Assembly (NCBI GenBank): GCA_963970005.1 | Contig: CAXAMN010021363.1 | Location: forward strand, 723,427-787,426 | Direction of reading: 5' to 3' | DNA from: Durusdinium trenchii | Lineage: Eukaryota; Sar; Dinophyceae; Suessiales; Symbiodiniaceae | Length of the DNA: 64,000 bases | In this document: in pieces, positions 23,160 to 33,800 of the stretch | How the letters are laid out: each line of letters begins with the position of its first letter | How positions within the stretch are numbered: the first letter of the stretch is position 1 | Position numbers and translations under genes: made by a program | The notes under the pieces: model-generated | What the model was told of the DNA's origin: nothing | What the model saw: the letters and a program-made list of their open reading frames with translations, nothing else | Databases searched by the model: none

Positions 23160-23215
23160 TATCACCATCATCAACATGGCCGCCGCCATCATCATGATGA
23201 TGATCTTCATCGCCG
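23160..23215. repeat. Short ATC-rich tract
   Basis: Imperfect CATCATC / CGCCGCCATCATC stretch. Frames here are compositional artefacts. Confidence 0.5.
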
Positions 23216-23469
23216 TCCATACTTTTTGCCATCTCCTACGGTGCTTTTGGACCACCCTGTTGTCTAGTCAGTTTGCAACGTTTTGTTTTTGAAAGCCAGG
23301 TCTCCAGTCAAGAGCCGCGGCCCGAAGTGCCTCCAAGGTTCGCCACTGAAGAAGGGACCAATTTGTTCTTTGTTTGGGAATGGCACGGAAAAGGTCGGAC
23401 CAAATTCAGGAAGCCAGCTTGCGCAATCAGGAAACCCAGGACACCCTGGGTCAGGGTACACACTTTGCG

Positions 23470-24290
23470 GCGTTTAGGGTCTCACTTCTTTGGGTTTGGC
23501 TTAGAGCTTGATATTCTTTAGGTTTTTTGTGGGTTCGACTTCCGGGGTTCGCCTTTGTAGATTCTTCTGGGTTGGGTTTAGGGTTTCCTTGGTTCTGGCA
23601 TAGGGTTTCGCTTTTTAAGGGTTTCTTCGGGCTGCTTTCTTAATTTTTTTTTGGGGTTGGTGGAGGGTTCTTACTTTTGTAGCCTTTCTTTGGTTCTGGC
23701 ATAGGGTTTCAGGGGTTTCACTTTTTTTGAGTTTCTTCGGCTGATTTCTTTAAGAATTCTTTGGGGTTGGTGGAGGGTTCTTGCTTCTGTAGCCTTTCTT
23801 TGGTTTTGGCTTAGGGCTTCTCTCTGGGATTCTCTGAGCTTGGTTAAGGTGGGTTCACTCGGGGTTGTTTGGGCTGGGTTTAGGGAACACTTCTTTAGGG
23901 TGTCTGTGTGCTTGGCTCAGGGCTTCACTTCTTGAGGTTTTCTTTGGGTTTGGTTTGGGGCTTTGAATAGGGTTCTCTGGGTTTGCTTCACGACCTTCAC
24001 TGGTGGTTAGGTTTAGGGCTTTGACTGCTTAAAGGTTTCTTTGGGCTTGCTTAAGGGCTGTACTTATGTAAGGTTTCTTTGGTTTGGCTCGCGGGTCACG
24101 CCTTCTCAAGGCTTTTCAGGCTTGGCTTAAGTTTCCAGGGGTTTGCCATGAGCTGGCTTTTAACTGGCTCTCAAAGATTGTTGAGGGTTACGGTTCTGGT
24201 GTATCAAATTGCAGTGTGTGAATGTGTGAAAGGGCATCCTTTTTCTGAAGGATGGCCTTTTTTGGTAGTCTGTCTCCTGGAGTAACAGGT
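23470..24290. repeat. G/T-rich degenerate telomere-like tract
   Basis: On the + strand the words TTTAGGG, TTAGGGTTTC, GGGTTTC and CTTTGGGTTTGGCTTAGGG recur over about 800 bp with strong G/T bias. An exact GGGTTTAGGGTTTC lies near 23574. TTTAGGG is the reported telomere unit of dinoflagellates and plants, but here it never forms a perfect array. It looks like a degenerate minisatellite of about 40-80 bp units or an old interstitial telomeric tract. Confidence 0.5.
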
Positions 24291-27200
24291 CTTGTCTGGG
24301 CATCCCTTTAAATCAGAAACACTATCACTGTCTTTCAACCTGGCTCCCGAAAAAGAGGTAGTTTCCTGACTCGTTTCCCGCCCAGTTTTTGTGACTCAGT
24401 TCCCTTCTCCTTTGACTCATAGTTTCTAGACCCTCAAGCTTCCTTGCTGGAGCTCGTGACTGGAACGTTGTCTCTTGACTCTGCTCAATTGGTTTCCTGA
24501 CTCGGTTTCCTGACTGTCCTCATTCATGTTTTAAACCTTTGAAACCCTGATTTTATGGGCGTTTGTGCTTTTCTGCTCGAACATGTTCGGGGCGCGTGCT
24601 ATTATTGCCTTTCGTTTTCACCAATTGCTGAGCAAGGAGGCGTGGTGGGACCACGGTAACTTAGGCTGTGGGAGAGTCAACCCTACCCTATAAGCCTATA
24701 AACTACAGACTACAGGTTTTCCATTGTCTTTGCACATCCTTCCTGCTCTCAACATTTGGAACCTTTCTCAAAACCATTCCCCACACTTACCGCCGACCTT
24801 TGGAACCTCCCTCCCAAACCTTCGTAGTCAGTTCCACATCGAAACCACTCCAAAAACTGAAGCGTGGCGGATCCTTGTAAACCGTTGTAAACCCGTACAT
24901 TTCCTGCGAAACCGTTTTTTCTTGCCAGCCGCCAGACCATAACAATTATACTGTGTACAGATGACTTAGGAGTTAGCGGAGGTACACCCAAAATCATGAA
25001 TCCTATCTCATGTTGAAAGGTACTTTTGGACAATCTTTTCATACATAACTCCTAGCCATGAGCCTGGGGTAGTGAAAAAGGCGAAATCTTGTGTCCGAAA
25101 CCTGTTCCGATAATTGTGAGATGGGACTTCCAGGCAGGGTTCCCGTATGTGTTTCCTATCTCTTGAGTCTATGTAGGGCATGTCCACCATCCCTACACAC
25201 ATGAGTTAGGAGTTGACCCAGGCAAGTCCTAACTCATCCGACCACCAAAGTCCTAACTTACTTGTACCAAGTATAATACTAAGCTCTTGATTCTCAGCTG
25301 CCGGACCCGGTTGCCCCATCTGGTTCTTGCATCGAAATCATCCCAAAAACTGGAGCTGCCGAAGGGGACGAAGCCGTATTAACTTCCGAACTTTCCCGCT
25401 TTAGCCAGGGTCGGTGGATAAAGGAGACGTCCTCTTAAAAAGTCGATTCAAGTCTGTTCCCATTCAGTTTTTCTTTCAGAGTCCTTTAGCTTTGTCAGGC
25501 CAGCGCCGGCAAAGAAACGCGCTCCGGGATCCTTGGTGGACCTTCATGGAAGGCGGCCTGGAACCCACAAGCTGAGCAGTTTCAGAGATTGAACTGTGCA
25601 GGAAAGCTCGCCGCGGCGGAGCAAAGCCTTTCCAGCTTGCTGAGACCTGAAGCTGAGATAAAATAGGTTTGACCAGTGGCAGAGGTCCTTGGAATGGTGT
25701 GATGACGATGAAACTCGATCAAACAGAGAAGTGAAGACTGGAGCTGAAAGCCTGATAGAGGATCAACCAGAGATGCATCCGCCGTGTGGCTGAAAGTCCT
25801 CAAGGTTAGTTCAGCCTTGAGTGGAGCCATGCTCTTTGCATCTTTTTGGCAATGAGTTTTTGAGAATCATGTGATACTTTGCAGGACGGACAGACCGTTT
25901 GTATTGTGTGTTTGCATTGTAAAGGATTTTGACATTTTTAGGAAGTCTATTTATACACCACTGAGACTGAGACCTACCATAGGGGATGGACAGTTAGAAA
26001 CGTCGGGGTGCTCACGCTTCGCTGTCACTGCCGACTGTCACGCGGCTGTCGCATTTTAGATGCAAGTCTTCTTTCCACCCTTTTGCGTGATCTTTGGCCG
26101 GGCTGATGCTGTAAATCTTGGAGAATGCTCGGCAATCGATGCCACTCATTCGCGGTCCAAGTTTGGGTGGCCCTTGACTGATGCAGTTCTTGGAAGAGCA
26201 AGCTAGTGCGTGCTGGCACCGGCTGCACCAATCCCTTGAAAGCGCCCGTGTAATGCGTGCGCCAATAGCATTTTTTTTGCTAGTGAAGCTGTTGTCTTCG
26301 CTTCGCATTTACCGTACCACAGCCGTGTGCACACTTGCATTTGCTTGGAATCGTACACAGCTTCTTGTTTCTAAGCTGACCAGACAGATCGTTTGTACTG
26401 ACCACTGGTTTCTGCCAACAACTTAGGTTTCTGCCAACAACGTAGCTACTTCCTCCACGTGGTTTGAATCCCTGTAACAGGCCTGTCTTGTGTGAGAAAG
26501 TGCCAGGGACTTTGCCTGCTGGTTAGTTCCCCTAGCAGGTGACTTGCAGCAATTTTTCATTATGGTCTATGCGACAAGGCTAATTTGGGCACTATGGGAA
26601 GAGGCTCAGCATGCTTGATGTGGCTTTGCGTTGACTGCAGCCATCATGACTTTTGTATTGGAGTTTGGTCAGGTCTCTGTGGAATTGGTGCTGCTACTGT
26701 GCTTTTGCATCGGTTTCTTTCTCCTTCGAATTCATCAGCAGAAGAAGGTCTTCTCAGGCACCCATCCGCAGGATTCGGTCAATTGGTCAGAAGGGCTTGG
26801 CATTGCAGTGGCAGGAGGGATGAAGGGCACCAGAAGAATGCAGCCAGACTTGGCGGAGGGATCCAGGCAGAGATTTTTTCAGCCAGAAATCCCTTCATGC
26901 AGCAACCCTTTCTTTAGCATACAGTTTGGAGGTGTTGCTTGAAAAGAAAGCAACTGGAGCGAGTGCAGCAACTGCTCTCAAAGGGCAAAGGGACACGCTG
27001 CTGAAGTGAAGTGCTCTGCATGTTACATCAACACAGTTCACTTGAGCAGTGACCAAGCAATTCGAAGCGATATTAATGCAAGATGCCTTCGTGAAATATG
27101 AGGAAAAGTAAGAACTCATTAGATTGCATTCTCATGAACTCTCACTAGGGTTTTGGACAACGCTCAGTTGGCCTTCAACTCTGAGGGACGAAGCCTTGGA

Positions 27201-27374
27201 ACTCTTGCGGGCTGGTGTGCCGAGCTCCTTTGCTCTGCCTGGCTCTTGCCTGGTGCGGGACTTGTTTAAGTACTGTATGATGTCGTGTCGATCGTATTTC
27301 AAGCAGCCGTTGAAGCATGTGAAACGGGCACGCAGTGGCCGGCGCGCCATCATCCTGCCTGGTGCGATAATGAG
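24291..27374. other. No gene firmly recognised; one hairpin
   Basis: It contains a hairpin at 25201-25237 and a hydrophobic frame (26643-26728, with LVLLLCFCIGFFLL) that lacks supporting sites. PPR-like residues (VFQAAVEACETG) near 27290-27330 suggest that the PPR gene starts somewhere in the last part of this stretch. Confidence 0.4.
25201..25237. repeat. 11-bp inverted repeat (hairpin)
   Basis: ATGAGTTAGGA and TCCTAACTCAT are perfect reverse complements separated by 15 bases. Single TCCTAACT and AGGAGTTAG words recur nearby (24966, 25050, 25250). Confidence 0.7.
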
Positions 27375-27841
27375 GTGGCACTTTTCGATGTTCTTCTGGC
27401 AGTTGAAGAAGTGGATGGAGCGGACGGTCGACTAGACGTAGCTGGACAGCTCTTGCAGCTCCCAGCAGGCGAGATCATAAACACATCATATGTCATATAT
27501 ATATATAAATAAATATATAAAAATATATATATATATAGGGTGCTGCCGATGCACAGGCGCATTGGACGGACGCAGCATCCTGGCACTTGCACACCATGCA
27601 GCAGCCTTGGGCAACCCTAACGCAGTCTGCCAGGCGCAGACTGCAAAGTCGAAGAGCCGAAAAAGGAGGAACACTTTTGAACAATGCAAACACTTGCAGT
27701 TTTACGAAGCCATCCTTCCCGCCCACTTTTTGTGCACACAGACAGGTGCACAGGGTGGCCGTGGCCAGATCAATGCCTCCCAGTGTTTGTGAAGCGCTGT
27801 TGAAAGCTTACGCGACCTGTGGGGTGACTACAGCTCCGGAG
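27375..27841 (+). CDS. PPR gene, 5'-most exons found
   Basis: Exon 27375-27468 (VALFDVLLAVEEVDG ... LQLPA) joins exon 27557-27633 (ALDGRSILALAHHAA ... NAVCQ) across an 88-bp GC-AG intron whose two junctions both read CAGGCG. The next pieces, 27700-27720 (FYEAILP) and about 27746-27841 (PPSVCEALLKAYATCG), belong to the same protein. The join between them (27721-27745) would need a 25-bp intron or a frameshift, so it is unresolved. The last exon ends CCGGAG|GTGAGC. A TA-rich microsatellite fills the first intron. The initiator is upstream or missing. Confidence 0.65.
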
Positions 27842-30800
27842 GTGAGCACAGTGTTCTTTTTTGTTCTTTTAAAGAGGAGGTAGGCCGTAGTAAGCTTCAG
27901 CTGCTACTACGCTCTGACGAAGGAAAGCTCAGGCTTCCTTGAAGAAACGCTCGCGCTATTCATGTGAGTCCTAGTTTTTTGGGAAACTACCGCACAGACG
28001 ACCATTCCATTTTCATCCTGCATACGTTTGCCATCAGGCGTTTGAGTCTTTGCTGCTGACCTGGACCCCATCACATTCTACTTTGCATTCTGCAATTGCG
28101 CTTTGTACACCGCAATCCATTCGCCTTGCCGAATGCTTGGCCAGCTATGCTCGACAAAGGCTCATTGAGGGCAACATTGACATGGTCAATCGTTACAAGA
28201 GCGCACTGGTACCAGGGCCAAGTTTTCAAGACCTTGTTTAAGTCATGGTGATCAGTCTGTGTGAACCCATCACCGGCGAGTGGGCAATAGTGAATGTTGT
28301 ATGGTAGACAACTAAACTGGCATTTGCATGAACTTGCAGTTTGATGCAGTTTGTTTATTAATAAGCGTTTACTTTGACCATTTGCAGGCACGGTGTTACC
28401 CTGCCCATCTCAGCTGCCCTTCTCAAAGTCTACAGCCAAGCAAAGCTTTGGGACAGAGCATGTAGCATCTACGAGGAGCTCAACAACGCAGGCTATTGGA
28501 GTCGAGCTATTTTGTGCTTACTTTGGAATTTGTTGGTTGCCGTCTTTAGCCACGTGTGGACCCGCGTAACCCATGGTCGGAGGTGTTTTGCCTGATACGG
28601 CCACGTACGGAGCCCTCATCAAGGCTTGGGAATCGAATGATGGAACAGAGAGACGCATGTGGACGCCAGGCTGCTGTGGAGGCCGGACGGCACCCGCTGG
28701 CACAACATTTATTCCAGGAGTTTCCTGACACTGATCCTTTTTGATATCGGCAATATATCGGCAATATTGATGATGTCAAGAGCCAGAGTTGGATGATGTC
28801 TATGACAGGAGTCAAAGAATCCTGATGCCTGCGGCTCAAAGTCTAGTTGGCACTGATGTATACTGTACATCTAGTGTGTATGTACTGTATGGATGTGTAT
28901 GTATATATATATATATACACATACATATGCACACAGTTGGTTCTAGTCTAGTTGGGGGATGATTCATGTTGATGTATTTTTATTGCTGTTCTTGTCTTTC
29001 AGCTGTGAAACTGTGTTGGAGTCGTGCTGTGCAGAGGCCATGAATGTCATGTCGATGATCCGTGCTGCGGGACGTGCCAAAGAAGTATCCAAAGCTTTGG
29101 AGATGCTGAGCCAGCTGCAGCAAACAACGCTTCGCAGCTGCAAACATGTCGTGGTTTGATGGGAGGGATCTAATAGATATGAGATGTGGTCATAGTCGCT
29201 CTACTATTTCTGTATTGCAGTTGAATAACGCTGGATGAAAGGGAGGGTGTCAGGCATGTTTATTATTGATGGGGCGCCAGGATAGTGTTCCTGTCAAACA
29301 TCATGACTGAGGACACTGGATGCCACGATCTACAATTGTGCACTTGAGGCGCCTGGTTGGGGGTTCAATAGAGATTCCACGTGATTAGACGGACTGTTTG
29401 CTCAAGTCCAATTTGTCAATAAGCTTTCTGCCAGATCAGCGTCGGGGACACTTTTTCTTTTCTCTCCTGAAATCCGGAAAGATGTCTTGGATTCGAAGGC
29501 CTGTGTAACGGGTGGCGACCGTTCAAGTGCAGAGAAACTCTTAAAGCAAATGTCGGATTTGGGCTGCGTGGATGTTATCTCCTACAATACGCCGCGAGCT
29601 CAGACGCTGAGGGAACAAAGACTGGAGAACTTGCAGGACTTCATTTTGTTTGCCTCCGTTTCTTTTTCCCAAAACAGTTTACTGTTCGGGTTCTCCTAGA
29701 CTCTAGGAAAAGTACGGCCCACTGTTTCTGGCCGTGCCCCTGAACCGTTGTCCTCCTCCGATCGCGCTCGCGAACTCCGTGTCCTCCTCGTGTCCTCCTG
29801 CTGTCCTCTGGCGCTGCTGGGGAACCCTATGTCCTCTTGTTCCCCAAACAGTTTACTGATGTTTACTGTTGGGTTTCTCTCTTAGGAAGAAAAGCGCCGC
29901 TGGCCGCAATACCTGGAGCCGCGCCGTCGGCCCTGTCTTCTCCGCCTTGTCCGGGCCTTGTTTGGGCCTTGTCCGGATCTGTGTGTAGGCTTTCTTCTCC
30001 GTATCCGTGGCCTTGTCCGCTGCGCTACTGTGGGCCCTGCGTTCGCCGCGCCTTGTCCACGCAGGCCTTGGCCGTTGGGTGGGCCGTGCGCCGTTCTTCT
30101 CCGCCTTGTGAAAGGCTGGTCCAGGCTGTGTCCGGGTCTATTTGTCTTGTCCTTGTGTTGTCGGCCCATGTCCCTTTTATCGCCGCCTTGTCCAGGCCTT
30201 GACCCCTGCTTGGCCACTCCGCTTTCCCTTTCTCCACCCCCCTTGTCCAGGTATGTTTTCGTGGAGCAGGGGGTGCAACATGCCAAACTTGATACCGTCC
30301 TCGGATTTTCTCATGACTCATGACATAAGCCCCGTCGTTTTTGCACGTTTGACCCGGGAAGCAGGAACTGTTGTTTTCAAGCATTTTTTGATTAAACTAA
30401 ACAATGCCTTCCCACGTAGCTGGAGGCCATAGGAATATAAGTGCCGGCGGTACGGCGTTCCCACCAACATTGGAACGCAACACATATTTTTTCCTGTCAT
30501 AATTAGTTATGGAGAATGGATTCAGGATCCAAGAGAGTGTGTCTCTCAGGTATATCAAGTTGTTGCTGCAGGCACATTTGCATGACGAAGTGCAACTCAT
30601 TTTGCAGGAGCTTAAAGCCTGTTGTAGCAGCGTTCTATATCTATAGCAAGGGTTTGCTTTCATTTGTGTTTCTGTTTTTCCTGCCGCTGTGCTGTTTCTG
30701 GCAAGTCTCCTCGTTTTGTGCAGGAGATGCGTGGACACAGAATGGCTCCAAATGTTGTGACTTACAACTCCATCATCAAGGCACATTGAGACATCCAAAT

Positions 30801-33800
30801 CATTATACATATATAAATATAGATGGTTTTTGTAATTACTTGCTCTAAATTTGAGCTTGACAGCTTCTCGTCATCAAGGTGACCAACATGAACACCTGAC
30901 GGAATTTCTTGGTCTTATAGATTTAGGCTACACTTAGACAAGCCCGCGCAGTTTGTAGATCGGTGGGCTTCATGCCATGGTTTGTAGAAACTCATTCAGA
31001 GTTTATGAAACTCTCGAAACTCTCAAACACACGGATGCCTATGAACTGCTAGGAAGCTGCTTCAAGGGACATGGAGGCCGCTTGGGAACTTGTTGAGGAG
31101 ACAACGCTGGATGTTGTGGGATTGCTCTCATCGCAGCTTCGCTGTCTCTGAAAGCAAGGAGATGCAACGCCAGGGTCTTTGTCCAGATGCTTACACAGCC
31201 TCTATCTTGGGAGCAGGTAGCCGGACTTTGAGAATAACAATATGAAACATAATCTGCAAAGCACTGACTGAATTCTTCTTTGCGAGTGGGTGGCTTTGAT
31301 GGCTTTGAGAGTTACTTCGCTGAGCAGCTCACCGCCTCTGGTGACAGGTCTTCGACAGAAGCCAAGTCAAGCAGGTCTGGATCGAGTATTGGCGCTCACG
31401 CGATCCTCGGTCTCAATTTTGCACAGTTTTGTTTCGCGTTCAATGGATTGTCTCAGGTTGGCAGAAAAGCAGTCACATCCAAAAGCCGCAAATAGTAGAG
31501 GGACGTAAAGGGTAGCAAGTTTACAGCTTGGCCAAAAGAAACTCCCAAGAACTGGTTCGGGGAGCTGTCCAACCTATGGCACAGCTTCGCGGACTTGGTG
31601 GAATGAAGATGAGTGGGCTCCCAAACGGTTGCTGTAGCTATTCACAACTGTACTTTGTAACCCTTCCAGTCATCAAGAGCCACACTTCCCAAAGAATGAC
31701 TAGGAATCCAGATGATCGCTTTGCCACTGCCAAGGGCAGCTGGACCCAGACGATGTATTGGTGAATTGTTTGCTTGATGTTTGCATCAGACTCAAGGACC
31801 GATGGACCGACGGACCGACAGAAGCACCCGGGCAGGAACCGGGGAAGCTTCCGTAGCGCTTTTGCGCTGCTCCAATCTCAGGGTCGTCAACCCTGTCCCC
31901 TGCCTACATATCCTGGCTGTCTTGACCGTAGTACATGTAGTTGACGCACAGGCTGCAGATTTGAGCAACATTTCAGAACATTAGCAGGCTGATCAAAGGA
32001 TTGCTTCGCGGCTTGTTTCTGTTTGCGGCTTGCTGCTGGTAGGACAAGAAGAGGCTACGGGAAGTATTAGCTTGGCGGAGCAAAAGTACAGCTCCCCTTA
32101 CGCACGTCTCTTGGCTTGCTTTGGTGGATCGGACGAAAGAGGCAACCTAAACTCACAAGAAGTGTTAGACGCTTCTTCTTTTACTTCTTCTTCTTCTTCT
32201 TCCAGGCATCTACAATGTTGATGCGTGCTCACGGCCATGCCCAACAGATGGATGTACCTGAGCAGCATCCCTCGAGCACTAGCTTGAAGAATGTTCGAGG
32301 GACAATGCAAGCAGTTGTGCCAAACCTTTGTTGTTCTGAAGCCACTTGAGGCTGTATAATACCCATCAGAAAACTAAAACAGGAAAAAGTCGATAACGAT
32401 GGATGACATCACATGTTTTGACAGGGGCATGTTGATTTAAGGATGTTTGCTTGCAATGTGTTGTACTTTTTGACTTGGAGCTGGACCGGTGCATCTATCT
32501 GCTGGAATGATAGAAATCAAGGTTCTTTTTGTTTCTGCTTCGCTTACGGCTTCACTGATGGCTGTGCCTGCGTCATACTGTACCCGAAGTACTGCGTGCA
32601 GCTGATGTGTGTTTCATATGGAGAATATTTCACAATGTGCCGTGGCGAAGTGGTGGGTGAAACATGGCTGTAGATGCTGTACTTTCATCTCAAGCCTTGG
32701 TAGCAATGGTAACTCGCATCATTGTGCCTCGATGGGTTTTCCGAATCGTAAACTATGGTGTCCACATAGGTTGCGCAACGGACCATCTGAGATTAGATCT
32801 GCAGATCAAGCTCATATGCTTTTGCCTATCAACAGCGAGACATCAGACGACCTGGTTGGAGGGATCCCGTCCCGCGGAGACGCCAGATCCAGGAGATACC
32901 GCCCAGCTTTGCAAGAGCCACGGGTCACGGCGGCACCTTCCTGCAAAAGGCGTCAAGCCGATAAAGGCCCCGAAGGCAGCGAAGGACAAACAGCGTTTAC
33001 AGCGCGAACTGGCCACACTGCAAGCTGAAGCGCGCTATTCCGCAACTTCTTCACGCAGCGGCGCAGCCTCATCAGACAGTGGAGACTGACAGAAATGCGT
33101 GCGTCCATGCATCCATGCTTTGAAGTCAGTTCTTTACATACCCATCCCCAAACCATTGAAGTACGATGAAGAAGAGCACTACACTTACATATTTCCTCCC
33201 TTGAGGCGTCAGTAGGAATATGACAGTCGGCAAAAAGAGCCGCAGTGCGCTGAGGAAGCTTGGGCCATTTGGCGCGACCTGTTGCGGAACAAGCGGGCGC
33301 TGACTGAGGACTGACACAGGAAACGTGAGACGGGAAGCGGCAAAGCCGCTTCTCCTTACACTTACAGTCTTGTGCCTCACTGCCTGCCAATACTTGGAAG
33401 GACGTATTTATGAGTATGGTTGACGCTTGCCTGGCGGGCTCTGACTTGAAAGCGCTCCTGCAAGTGTTCCAGGAGAGTACCAAACAAGATTGTGGATAGT
33501 GAGTAGCACTAGGTCAACTCGTGACTCGTGACCGGGTTTGAACTTTCTGTGTTGCGTTACCCTTGTCCGTTACCCTTGCTTCCCCTTTTCATTCATTCGT
33601 GTTTCTTGTTTCTTTCTCCTTTGTGGTTGTTCATTTCACACGTCTCTGTTTGTGTTGCTTTTGTTTACTTTGATTGTCATTCGGTCTGTTGCCCCCCCCC
33701 ACCCCCTTGTTAAAGAAGTTGGAGGGGGGTGCGGTAAATAAATCAGTTCCACCTTCTTTACAGGAATTTCTACCATGATGCCACCCTCCTGCAGACACGC

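Noticed and set aside
23470-24290. True chromosome end
   Set aside because: No perfect TTTAGGG array, and ordinary sequence continues on both sides.
26458-26480. tRNA-like T-arm (GGTTTGAATCC)
   Set aside because: No A box or acceptor-stem pairing upstream; no cloverleaf can be drawn.
31053-31097. Frameshift in the PPR gene near DMEAAWELVE
   Set aside because: An acceptor at 31051-31052 (CTAG|GAAG) restores the frame with the 30780 exon, so no frameshift is needed.
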